Source of the DNA: Bacillota bacterium
Lineage (GTDB): Bacteria; Bacillota; Clostridia; Christensenellales; Aristaeellaceae
Direction of reading: 5' to 3'
Length of the DNA stretch: 42,318 nucleotides
NCBI GenBank assembly: GCA_023404715.1
Contig: JAEYAR010000114.1
Coordinates: 1 to 42,318, forward strand
How positions within the stretch are numbered: the stretch's first letter is position 1; every line of letters starts with the position of its first letter. Both the position numbers and the translations under genes were made by a program. The notes below the pieces were generated by a model, which was not told where the DNA came from, did not search any database, and saw only the letters and a program-made list of their open reading frames with translations. Positions 16,684-24,351 of this stretch are shown here, one piece after another.

Positions 16684-18966
16684 TTACTTCACCATTTGCA
16701 TGGCGGAGACGCCCTGCGTCCAATCCCAGAAGGTGGTAATGTCCGGGGTCACGGTGTCCATGTCGATGCGCTCAGGGCTGAAGATGACAGCGTTCTGGCG
16801 CTGATAGACCGGCACTTCGACGGCCGCGTCGACGATGCGGTCCAGACAAGCCTTGTAGGTCGCCTTGCGGTAGGCCTGATCCGCACTGGAGCGCGCGTCC
16901 ATGATCAGCTGATCGAGCTCCTCGTCGGCCAGGTGATAGTGGTTGGATTCGGTGCTGCCCGGCAGACCCACAATGTTGCTAGAGTGATAGGTCTGGTACA
17001 TGTCCGGGTCGGCCGTCGCCTGCCAGGCCGCGGCCCACAGCTCCTGCGTGCCGGCGTCCAGGCGATCCCATAGGATGGTGGAATCGGACGGGTCGTTGAT
17101 GGTCAGCGTGATGCCGATCTTCTCCAGCGCGTTGCGCGCGTCGGTCACGACGCCGAACGACGGGTGATCGCCGACGCCGTCCGCCGGGATGATCAGCTCG
17201 TACTCCATCTTCGCGCCTTCGGGCGCGGCGGTGAACTTGCCGGACGCCTCGTCAAACGTGTAGCCCGCCGCCTTCAGGTATTCGACCGCCGCCGCGAGGG
17301 CCGCGTCGTACTTCTGCTCGGCGGTCATGTCCGCGGTGTAGAGATCCGCGCCGTCCACGCCCACGGAGAAGGCCACCTTGTAGTCCTCGTCCGTCTTCTG
17401 CGGGGCCGCCCAGGAGGTATTGGAGATCGGGTAGTTGATGACGCTCGCGCGGTCGCCGTAGTAGGTGTCGATCGCCACGTCGCGGTAGACGGCCAGCACG
17501 GTCGCCAGCGCTTTACGCAGGTTCTTGGAGGCTTCGCTTAGGGGCTCTCCGCCCACGTTCATGGTGTCGGCGTTCATGCCGATGTAGCCGTAGCCCAGGT
17601 TATCTACGGTGTTGACGACGATCTTGTCGCCGTTGAGCTCTCCGTTGCTGTTGTAGCCCTTGACTTCCTTGACGGCGGTGTCGCTGAAGGTCGGGTCCGT
17701 CAGGTCGACGGTGCCGGTGCCGACGGCGGAGACCTTATCGGGCTCGAGCGTCTCCTTGTACTGGATGTACTTGATCTTCGGCTCGCCGCGCCAGTAGTGC
17801 TCGTTCGCCTCGAGGTACACGACCTTGTTCTCGTACTTGACGAGCTTGTAGGGGCCGGCGCCCATGGGCGCGTTCGTCTTTGCCTTCACGATGGCCAGGT
17901 CGCCACGGGGGAAGCCGAACTTGTCGTTCTCGTAGTCGTACTGGCTTACGTCTCCGTAGTAGTGCATCGGGGCGATGGCGATGCCGCCGATGTTGTAGAT
18001 CGCCGGCGCCTGGAAGCCCTTGGTCGTCACGGTGACGGTGTTTTGATCGACCTTCTTGATGCCCTCGATGCGCGTCACCTCTTCGCCGCCGGCGCTCTGC
18101 AGGGTCTCCTCGAGCACCATGTTCTGCACCTGGGCGTCGAACATCGCGCCGTCGCCGTAGGCCTCGCCCGCGGCCTGATAGTCGCTGCCGTACTGGGCGA
18201 TGATGTCGGCGAGCACCTGCGCCTCGTCCTCCACCTTGGTGGAATCGTAGCTTTCGTCCGCGCTATAGAAGGCGGCGAACAGGTCCTTCGCGACCGGATA
18301 CTGCTCGGTCTGGGCCTTGTAGGCTTCGTCGTCGTACAGCGTCTTCACCCACTCCAGCTCGGAGGTCATCAGCGGCGCTACCAGCTCGGAGGAAATGCGC
18401 GCCTTGACCGCGTCGGAGAGGTTGGTTACATCCACCGATACGGATTCGGCCATGGAGTTGTTCTGGCGATAGTTCTCCATGCCGATGATGTTGTAGGAGT
18501 ACAGCGATGCGCTGCCGTCGTAGGTCGGGTCAGCGTACACGTAATAAGAGAAGATCAGGTCGTCCGCGTCCATCACTTCGCCGTCGGCAAACTTGACGCC
18601 GTCCTTGATCTTGATAGTGTAGGTCGTCGTATCGGACGCCTCGTCGTACACCTCGGATACGTCGGTAATGCCGGTATAGGTGTAATCCGTGCCGTTATAC
18701 GGGACGGTTTCGCCCTCGATCGCGTTCTTCACCGGCGCGCCCTGGCGGTCCGCCGTCATGGCGAGCTCCTGCGTCAGCGTCTCGCCGATCCAACGGTCGT
18801 AGACGGTGTCGCAAAAGAACGGGCTGAACTTCGCGCTGAAGTTGCTGGACGCTACGACCAGCGGCTTCTCGGCATCCGCCTCGCCCTCCGCTAGCGCGGG
18901 CACGAGCATGCAAAGGCACATGACGCTCGCGAGCAGCACGGATAGGATCTTTTTGATGCTGTTCAT
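16684..18966 (-). CDS. oppA: Oligopeptide-binding protein OppA (SBP family 5)
   Basis: This 760-residue extracellular receptor has an N-terminal signal peptide (MNSIKKILSVLLASVMCLCM, cleavage likely after PALA) and the family-5 solute-binding fold, with KIKDGVKFADGEVMDADDL near residue 125 and the typical APMGAGPYKLVKYENK. No clear lipobox is visible, although Cys17 and Cys19 lie in the hydrophobic core. It is longer than classical OppA (about 540), with an acidic insertion near 200-290. AAGGAGG precedes the ATG. It is the first gene of the operon and is followed by a hairpin before oppB. Confidence 0.92.
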   Translation of the reverse strand: MNSIKKILSVLLASVMCLCMLVPALAEGEADAEKPLVVASSNFSAKFSPFFCDTVYDRWIGETLTQELAMTADRQGAPVKNAIEGETVPYNGTDYTYTGITDVSEVYDEASDTTTYTIKIKDGVKFADGEVMDADDLIFSYYVYADPTYDGSASLYSYNIIGMENYRQNNSMAESVSVDVTNLSDAVKARISSELVAPLMTSELEWVKTLYDDEAYKAQTEQYPVAKDLFAAFYSADESYDSTKVEDEAQVLADIIAQYGSDYQAAGEAYGDGAMFDAQVQNMVLEETLQSAGGEEVTRIEGIKKVDQNTVTVTTKGFQAPAIYNIGGIAIAPMHYYGDVSQYDYENDKFGFPRGDLAIVKAKTNAPMGAGPYKLVKYENKVVYLEANEHYWRGEPKIKYIQYKETLEPDKVSAVGTGTVDLTDPTFSDTAVKEVKGYNSNGELNGDKIVVNTVDNLGYGYIGMNADTMNVGGEPLSEASKNLRKALATVLAVYRDVAIDTYYGDRASVINYPISNTSWAAPQKTDEDYKVAFSVGVDGADLYTADMTAEQKYDAALAAAVEYLKAAGYTFDEASGKFTAAPEGAKMEYELIIPADGVGDHPSFGVVTDARNALEKIGITLTINDPSDSTILWDRLDAGTQELWAAAWQATADPDMYQTYHSSNIVGLPGSTESNHYHLADEELDQLIMDARSSADQAYRKATYKACLDRIVDAAVEVPVYQRQNAVIFSPERIDMDTVTPDITTFWDWTQGVSAMQMVK

Positions 18967-19038
18967 CTGTTTTTTCCTCCTTGTCGTTTGCCGGAGATTG
19001 GCTCAAAACGTAAACCATTTGTGTCAAGCCCGCCCCGC

Positions 19039-19072
19039 GGAGAAACTAGCGCTCATATGCGCTTTTTTCTCC
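19039..19072 (-). promoter_or_regulatory. Stem-loop in the oppA leader
   Basis: GGAGAAA (19039-19045) and AGCGC (19048-19052) pair with GCGCT (19059-19063) and TTTCTCC (19066-19072), giving a 12-bp stem with a 2x2 internal loop and a 6-nt loop. The predicted oppA start site is near 19132, so this lies in the leader RNA. It could stabilise the message or regulate it. I recognise no known riboswitch here. Confidence 0.4.
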
Positions 19073-19138
19073 GTTTTTTGTTCTTTTGGAGGCCTTCGCA
19101 AAATGCTTACCTATTGGGCCTAATCCCCAGATAAATCT

Positions 19139-19167
19139 ATTATAGCATCGCATTTCGCTTCCCGCAA
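19139..19167 (-). promoter_or_regulatory. Promoter of the oppABCDF operon
   Basis: On the minus strand a perfect TATAAT (19144-19139) is preceded by TGC, giving an extended -10, and by TTGCGG 17 bp further upstream (19167-19162). Transcription would start near 19132, leaving a leader of about 165 nt before oppA. Confidence 0.6.
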
Positions 19168-19218
19168 GGGATGGGGAGCAGGTTATCCATGTTAATATTT
19201 ATACATTCTCAGGATGCG

Positions 19219-19764
19219 TCACAGCCCCTTGTCGACCATGCGCGCGCCCACGTCCTTCATGGCGAGCAGCGAAAGGATGCCGGAGAGCAGCATGAGCGCA
19301 AAGCCCGCCAGCGCATAGCCCTCCACCGCGCTCCCCTTGCCGGAAAGCTGCACGTACGCATCGCCTGCCAGCGCGATGCACGAGAGCACCGTCAGCGCAT
19401 AGCTCGCGCCTTTTACTGTTTGTAGCGCCTGGTCCCTGGCCTTGCGCGTAAAGCGCTCTTTCAGGCGCCATAGCCGGAGGCTACAGACCGCCAGAAACGC
19501 GATTGCCAGAAGGGCGAACATATGCGGCATGGAGATGAGCAGCGTGTGCGCGGCCGTGCTGTTGACGAGGCCCGCCATGAGAAAGCCCGCTATCCCCAGC
19601 GCAAAGCAGCCGAGCAAAGCCAGGCTGCGCAGGCGCCGGGCGCGCGCATCGATGTTCAAGCTGTAATACTCGCCAGTGTAAATCAGGCGCTTCTCTTCCT
19701 TGCCCGTCGCCGGATCGATGTGCTTGACGGTCTTGTAATCGCCACGGTATTTCTTGTCGCCCAT
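19219..19764 (-). CDS. Four-helix membrane protein, unknown
   Basis: The 181-residue protein has a hydrophilic N-terminus of about 45 residues (beginning MGDKKYRGDYKTVKHIDPAT), then four predicted membrane helices (about 46-67, 76-98, 122-140 and 147-168), with basic residues in the central loop. AGGAGG lies 5 nt before the ATG. It follows the GH3 gene by 9 bp, so it is co-transcribed with the glycosidase and phosphohexomutase. I do not recognise a family. Confidence 0.7.
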   Translation of the reverse strand: MGDKKYRGDYKTVKHIDPATGKEEKRLIYTGEYYSLNIDARARRLRSLALLGCFALGIAGFLMAGLVNSTAAHTLLISMPHMFALLAIAFLAVCSLRLWRLKERFTRKARDQALQTVKGASYALTVLSCIALAGDAYVQLSGKGSAVEGYALAGFALMLLSGILSLLAMKDVGARMVDKGL

Positions 19765-19773
19765 TGCGGCCTC

Positions 19774-22029
19774 CTATTGTTTAGAGTCGGCATGCACCCG
19801 AGCGGATGCTTCCTTTTCGTTCCTTTCGATCGGACCGGACCACCGCATGCCAAAGCCGAAGCGGTATGCATGACCTGCTTCATCCACATAGGGTTTGAGG
19901 TCGTGCGGCGCGTCCTCGCAGCTGCGCTCGACCGTCTCCATATCGCAAGGCAGCGTCACGGGCAGGCGGCCGGACGGCTCAAACAGCCCGGCCATAAGGT
20001 CGAGGATGGCCTTAGGCCCCACGCCAAACTCTGCGATAATTGCGTCCGCGAGCGGCTCGATTTCGGCCATCACCGCCGGGTTATGCATGCGTATACATAC
20101 GATGACAGGCTTATCCTTCATCGCCGCGCGCGCCGCCCGCACGTTCTCCAGGTCGCTTTCATTGTATGCATATGCGGTCTTCCCCCAGTAGCTGCGGTTG
20201 GCGCTCACGTCGCGCGCATCGCCGCCTGCGATGCTCTCCTTGCGGGCGGCGCTCGCCGTATATGGGCGGTATTGCAGACTGATGGGCATGTAGCCGTTGC
20301 CCCCCGCCGCGCGGTCTTCGCGCGAAAAGGGGTCTGTCAGCGGGCTTTCCACAAACACGAGCGCCGCGTCCGCGTCCTCCGCCCGGTCGGCCACGTCGAA
20401 ATAGCGCTTCAGCGTCGCGCGCGGCACGGGGCTGAACGTAGCCTCCGGCTGCGTGCCCCGGAAGAACGTGCGGCGCGCCTTGATAAAGCGATCCGGCACG
20501 AACACACGCGGCCGCCCTTTCAGCGGCAGGCAGCCGCCCTCGTTTTTCAGCAGCACGAGCGATTGGCGCTGCGCCGCCTCACCCGCTTGCCGATGGGCCG
20601 CGCAGCCCGCGACCTTCGCGCTCTCCGCCTCGTCCAAATAGGGGTTTTCAAAAAGCCCCAGCCGAAACATGCTCGTGAGCAGCCTGACGGCGGATTGCTC
20701 CATGCGCGAGCGCATCGCCGCCTCGCCGCAGCGCTCGCAGCCGAGGCGGTAGGCTTCGAGGATCGGGCGTACGTCGCTGTTGCCGCCAAACTGGTCGACG
20801 CCATTCTCGATGATGCGCAGGTGCCGCTCCGCCGCGCTCAGCTTCTCCACGCCGAAGCACCGGCTGCCGAACGAATCCACCTCCGGATCCGGATCGCCCG
20901 TGATCCCCCAATCCGTGCATAGGATGCCGTCATAGCCGTAGGTCTCCCGCAGCAGCCGTCCTACGATGTAGCGGCTGTATGCGTTGCCGACGTTTTCGCC
21001 GCTTTCCCTGTCCTGATCCCACGAGACCGTATAGTAGGGCATGATGCAGGCCGTCTGCCCGGTCGGCCCGCTTAGCTGCATCGCGCCCTGCAGGAAGGGC
21101 AGCAGGTGCGTCTCAAATTGTCCGCCGGGATAGACCGCGTATGCCCCAAAGGCGTAGTGCGCGTCGCGCCCGCCCTCCCCCGTGCCGCCGCCGGGCCAGT
21201 GCTTGGCCATGGTGGCGACGCTGCGCCGGCCCCAGCCGTCCCCAGAGCCGGGCGTCGTCTGCATGCCGTCGCAATATGCGCGCGCCATGGCCGTCGCCAG
21301 CTCCGGATCCGGCCCGAACGTATCCTCCAGGCGCATCCAGCGCGGGTCCGTCGCAAGGTCGATCTGCGGCGAGAGCGCGGTGGCGATGCCGATGGCGCGG
21401 TATTCGTCCGCGGCAATTTCGGCAAACCGCTTCACGAGCGCGGGGTCAAACGTCGCCGCCAGGCCGATGCCCTCCGGCCACTGCGAGAGGAACGAGGCGC
21501 CGCTCTTGTATTCCTGCCCAGCCGAGCGTGCGCCGTGGCGCGGGTCGGAGGAGATGTTGACCGGGATGCCCAGGGGCAGCGATTCCGCCAGGGCCTGCAG
21601 GGCGTTATTCCAGCGCACCGCGTCCCGCACGCAGGAGACGCCCGCGAGCAGCACATGGCGTACGCCGTCCGCGCGGACGAAGTCCCTCAGCCCGTCGGAA
21701 AGCGTCCACGGCGGGACGCTACTGTCGTACGGCCGTCCCCCGTACGTGGCCCGAAACGGCCCGCCCGGCGCGCAGGGCACCATCTGATGCGGCGAATACA
21801 TCATTAGACCGGCGATCGCCTTTACGTCGAGGCGCGCGGCCAGGTCGCGTGCGCGCGCCTTGGGCGTGAGCCGCCAGTCCTCGTAGGGCAACAGCTCGCC
21901 CGTGCCCGAAAGATCGCGAAACGCGAAGCCGTCCGCGTAGATGACGCCTGCGCCCGACACCGCAACGTCCGGGCCGCCTTCGTTTTCGTAGAGCGTATAG
22001 CCGTCCTTTGGGATCGCCTTGCAGCGCAT
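19774..22029 (-). CDS. Glycoside hydrolase family 3 enzyme
   Basis: This 751-residue enzyme matches GH3 N-terminal plus C-terminal domains. The substrate-binding KHWPG is at 276-280, and the catalytic nucleophile is Asp373 in CTDWG. The C-terminal alpha/beta domain includes QRQSLVLLKNEGGCLPL. Unlike NagZ (about 340 residues, one domain) it has the long two-domain form, so a beta-glucosidase or similar exo-glycosidase is more likely than a beta-N-acetylhexosaminidase. No signal peptide is visible, so it is probably cytoplasmic. I chose the ATG at 22029, 7 nt after GAGGAGG; the in-frame GTG at 22035 is too close to that site. It lies about 100 bp after the phosphohexomutase. The sugar specificity is not readable. 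Confidence 0.87.
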   Translation of the reverse strand: MRCKAIPKDGYTLYENEGGPDVAVSGAGVIYADGFAFRDLSGTGELLPYEDWRLTPKARARDLAARLDVKAIAGLMMYSPHQMVPCAPGGPFRATYGGRPYDSSVPPWTLSDGLRDFVRADGVRHVLLAGVSCVRDAVRWNNALQALAESLPLGIPVNISSDPRHGARSAGQEYKSGASFLSQWPEGIGLAATFDPALVKRFAEIAADEYRAIGIATALSPQIDLATDPRWMRLEDTFGPDPELATAMARAYCDGMQTTPGSGDGWGRRSVATMAKHWPGGGTGEGGRDAHYAFGAYAVYPGGQFETHLLPFLQGAMQLSGPTGQTACIMPYYTVSWDQDRESGENVGNAYSRYIVGRLLRETYGYDGILCTDWGITGDPDPEVDSFGSRCFGVEKLSAAERHLRIIENGVDQFGGNSDVRPILEAYRLGCERCGEAAMRSRMEQSAVRLLTSMFRLGLFENPYLDEAESAKVAGCAAHRQAGEAAQRQSLVLLKNEGGCLPLKGRPRVFVPDRFIKARRTFFRGTQPEATFSPVPRATLKRYFDVADRAEDADAALVFVESPLTDPFSREDRAAGGNGYMPISLQYRPYTASAARKESIAGGDARDVSANRSYWGKTAYAYNESDLENVRAARAAMKDKPVIVCIRMHNPAVMAEIEPLADAIIAEFGVGPKAILDLMAGLFEPSGRLPVTLPCDMETVERSCEDAPHDLKPYVDEAGHAYRFGFGMRWSGPIERNEKEASARVHADSKQ

Positions 22030-22074
22030 GTGCACGCCTCCTCGCTCAACTCATGTGTATGGAATGAAAGAGAG

Positions 22075-22095
22075 GCCGCCGCGCCGAAGGGCGGC
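22075..22095 (-). terminator. Weak hairpin between the phosphohexomutase and GH3 genes
   Basis: GCCGCC (22075-22080) and GGCGGC (22090-22095) form a 6-bp GC stem. On the minus strand it is followed by a pyrimidine-rich CTCTCTTTC tract. It could partly terminate the phosphohexomutase transcript before the GH3 gene, but the U-run is poor. Confidence 0.3.
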
Positions 22096-22130
22096 AGCCG
22101 GTAACCGCTTGAAAAACCGGGGCTCAGAGC

Positions 22131-23855
22131 TCATCGCATCAGCGCTTCGCTGGCCTCGCGCAGCCTTATGTTCACGGCCTGCGCCTCCTCCATGCCGCCG
22201 GAGGCCGTATTCACGTACAGCTTGATCTTGGGCTCGGTGCCCGACGGGCGGATGCAGACCCACGCGCCGCCTTCCAGCTCGAAGTACAGTACGTCGGACT
22301 TGGGCAGATCCAGCGCCGTCTTTTCGCCGTTCACGCCCGTGCGCTCGCCGCTCAGGTAATCGCGCACGCCCAGCACGTTCAGGCCACCGAGCGCCCGCGG
22401 CGGGCTTTGGCGCAGGCGCTTCATGATGCCCTGCATCTTCTCGATGCCGTCCTTGCCCGGCAGCGTTACGGAGACGACCTTCTCGACGTACGCGCCGTAC
22501 AGCGCGTAGATCTCCATCAGGATGTCGTAGAGCGTCTTGCCCTGCGTCTTCGCCCAGGCGGCGGCCTCGGCGATGAGCAGCGATGCATTCACGCCGTCTT
22601 TGTCGCGCACGAACGTGGAGGACAAAAAGCCGTAGCTCTCCTCAAAGCCGAATACGAACGTATGCGCGCCCGTATCCTCAAACTGCTGGATCTTTTCGGC
22701 GATAAACTTGAAGCCCGTCAGCGTGTCGAACGTCGTAAGGCCGTAGCTATCGGCGATCCTGCGCGCCAGCTCCGTGGAGACGACGGACTTGACGACCGCG
22801 CCGTTTTGCGGCAGCGTGCCCAGCTGCTTGCGGCTCTTCAGGATGTAATAGAGCAGCACGCAGCCGATCTGGTTGCCGGTCATCAGATAGTACTTGCCCT
22901 CGGCGTCTTTGACGGCGATGCCCACGCGGTCGCAGTCGGGGTCTGTGCCGAAGATGCAGTCCGCGCCCTCGCGGTCGGCCAGCTCCATCGCGAGCTTAAA
23001 GGCCGCCGGATCCTCGGGATTGGGGACCTTAATGGTAGAAAAGTTCGGGTCCGGAAGCTCCTGCTCCTTCACGACCATAACGTTTTCAATGCCGATCTCT
23101 GAAAGAATGCGGCGCACCGGCTTGTTGCCGGAGCCGTGCAGCGGCGTATAGACGATCTTGAGCGCTTTGCCCGCCTGCTTCATCAGCTCCGGCTGCACGC
23201 AGAGCGTCTTCACCCGTGCGATGTACGCGTCGTCGACCTCCTTGTCGCCGATGATGCGAAGCAGCCCGGCCGCCTTGGCCTGCGCCTCATCCATCTCCAC
23301 GGCGTCCTGATACGTGCAGGCGCGGATGCGCTCGAGCACCTGGTCCGCGTATTCGGGCGGCATCTGCGCGCCGTCCTCCCAATAAACCTTGTAGCCGTTG
23401 TATTGCGGCGGGTTGTGGCTCGCGGTGATCACGATGCCCGCTACCGCGTGCAGATGGCGCACCGCAAAGGACAGGATAGGAACCGGCCGCAGCTCGTCGA
23501 AGAGGTAGACGTGGACGCCCTCGTGGCAGAGCACCAGCGCCGCCGCCCTGGCGAACTCAGGCGACATGCGCCGCGAATCGTAGGCGATCACCACGCCCCG
23601 CTCCTTATAGGACGGTTCGCCGGCGGCGATATAGTCCGCAAAGCCACGCGTAGCCCGGCGCACGTTGTAGAGGTTCATGCGGTTCGTGCCCGCGCCAAGC
23701 ACGCCGCGCATGCCCGCCGTCCCAAACGAGAGCTCGGTATAAAAGCGATCCTCGATTTCCCGCTCGTCGCCCGCAATGGCCCGCAGCTCCTTGACCGTCT
23801 GCGCGTCGTCCGCGAAATCGCGCAGCCATTTTTCGTACGTTTCCCTATACGCCAT
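22131..23855 (-). CDS. pgcA: Phosphoglucomutase/phosphomannomutase (PgcA type)
   Basis: The 574-residue enzyme interconverts hexose 1- and 6-phosphates and has the four-domain phosphohexomutase layout and length of the Bacillus PgcA group. The phosphoserine loop is TASHNP at 144-149 (Ser146), the Mg-binding loop is FGTDPDCDRVG, the sugar-recognition loop is GFEESYG and the C-terminal phosphate-binding loop is RPSGTEPKIKLY. I chose the ATG at 23855, seven nt after GGAGG. The gene feeds sugars released by the neighbouring GH3 enzyme, or supplies glucose-1-phosphate for envelope polymers. It is divergent from polA across a repeat-rich gap. Confidence 0.93.
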   Translation of the reverse strand: MAYRETYEKWLRDFADDAQTVKELRAIAGDEREIEDRFYTELSFGTAGMRGVLGAGTNRMNLYNVRRATRGFADYIAAGEPSYKERGVVIAYDSRRMSPEFARAAALVLCHEGVHVYLFDELRPVPILSFAVRHLHAVAGIVITASHNPPQYNGYKVYWEDGAQMPPEYADQVLERIRACTYQDAVEMDEAQAKAAGLLRIIGDKEVDDAYIARVKTLCVQPELMKQAGKALKIVYTPLHGSGNKPVRRILSEIGIENVMVVKEQELPDPNFSTIKVPNPEDPAAFKLAMELADREGADCIFGTDPDCDRVGIAVKDAEGKYYLMTGNQIGCVLLYYILKSRKQLGTLPQNGAVVKSVVSTELARRIADSYGLTTFDTLTGFKFIAEKIQQFEDTGAHTFVFGFEESYGFLSSTFVRDKDGVNASLLIAEAAAWAKTQGKTLYDILMEIYALYGAYVEKVVSVTLPGKDGIEKMQGIMKRLRQSPPRALGGLNVLGVRDYLSGERTGVNGEKTALDLPKSDVLYFELEGGAWVCIRPSGTEPKIKLYVNTASGGMEEAQAVNIRLREASEALMR

Positions 23856-23864
23856 GGATATCCC

Positions 23865-24010
23865 TCCCTTTCTTTCGCCCCATCGGCTTCGCCGCTGGGG
23901 TACGCGTCGGGGAATTTTCAATTCCCGCGCCGCTTCTCGGCCTTCTGGCCTCCCTTTCTTTCGCCCCGGCCTGAAAGTTCCGGGGTACGTAGCCTTTCGG
24001 CCTTCTGATT
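23865..24010. repeat. Imperfect tandem repeat (~86-bp period) upstream of pgcA
   Basis: The 17-mer TCCCTTTCTTTCGCCCC occurs exactly at 23865-23881 and at 23951-23967. GGGGTACG follows each copy (23897-23904 and 23982-23989), and TCGGCCTTCTG recurs at 23937-23947 and 23997-24007. Within each unit the CCCC and GGGG runs bracket a hairpin whose loop sequence differs. The right end of the first unit forms the ribosome binding region of pgcA. It looks like two copies of a short dispersed palindromic element. Confidence 0.55.
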
Positions 24011-24082
24011 CGGCATCAATGTCATGAACATAAGGTAACGCTTAAAGATATTGAGGAGATAGAAAGGGTCCGTTAAAGGTTT

Positions 24083-24159
24083 GTAGGGGCGACCTTGGGT
24101 CGCCCGCCCGTAGCCCGGCGCGTATATGCCACAAGCGGACGACCCAAGGTCGCCTCTAC
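24083..24159. repeat. 77-bp palindromic element (MITE-like)
   Basis: The 25-nt arms at 24083-24107 and 24135-24159 are inverted complements with 23 of 25 matches, separated by 27 nt. The arm core GGGGCGACCTTGGGTCGCCC is itself nearly palindromic. As I recall, similar short elements of the GTAGGGGCGACC type are scattered in Clostridia genomes. It lies in the leader of pgcA and contains no gene. No clear target-site duplication is visible. Confidence 0.6.
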
Positions 24160-24213
24160 TGCGCCATCTCATATTCCGTCCATACCCCATGACATTGAGA
24201 AGATACCGAATAC

Positions 24214-24219
24214 ATTATA
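24214..24219 (-). promoter_or_regulatory. Candidate -10 of the pgcA promoter
   Basis: A perfect TATAAT reads on the minus strand at 24219-24214, but no good -35 lies 16-18 bp upstream. If used, it gives a leader of about 350 nt that contains the palindromic element and the tandem repeat. The 23856-24351 gap holds no gene. Confidence 0.35.
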
Positions 24220-24294
24220 GTACAATTCGGGCAATTTTTCCATTCTTTTTTTAGTGCGGACGTCGTTTCCTCTACGCGGTCAGGATTTGTAATT

Positions 24295-24324
24295 TTGCCA
24301 CGCTTGTGGTATCCTTAGTATATA
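24295..24324 (+). promoter_or_regulatory. Candidate promoter of polA
   Basis: TTGCCA (24295-24300) and TATATA (24319-24324) are 18 bp apart, about 30 bp before the TTG start of polA, giving a short leader. The match is moderate. Confidence 0.45.
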
Positions 24325-24351
24325 AGAGAATCTTGCGAAGGGGAAATCAAT

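Noticed and set aside
17797..18894. Plus-strand open frame opposite oppA
   Set aside because: Composition (Val, Arg, Leu, His repeats) is typical of the complement of a GC-rich gene; oppA itself is unambiguous.
19774..22029. NagZ assignment for the GH3 enzyme
   Set aside because: The protein has the long two-domain GH3 form and lacks the short NagZ layout; a specific MurNAc-GlcNAc role is not supported by sequence.
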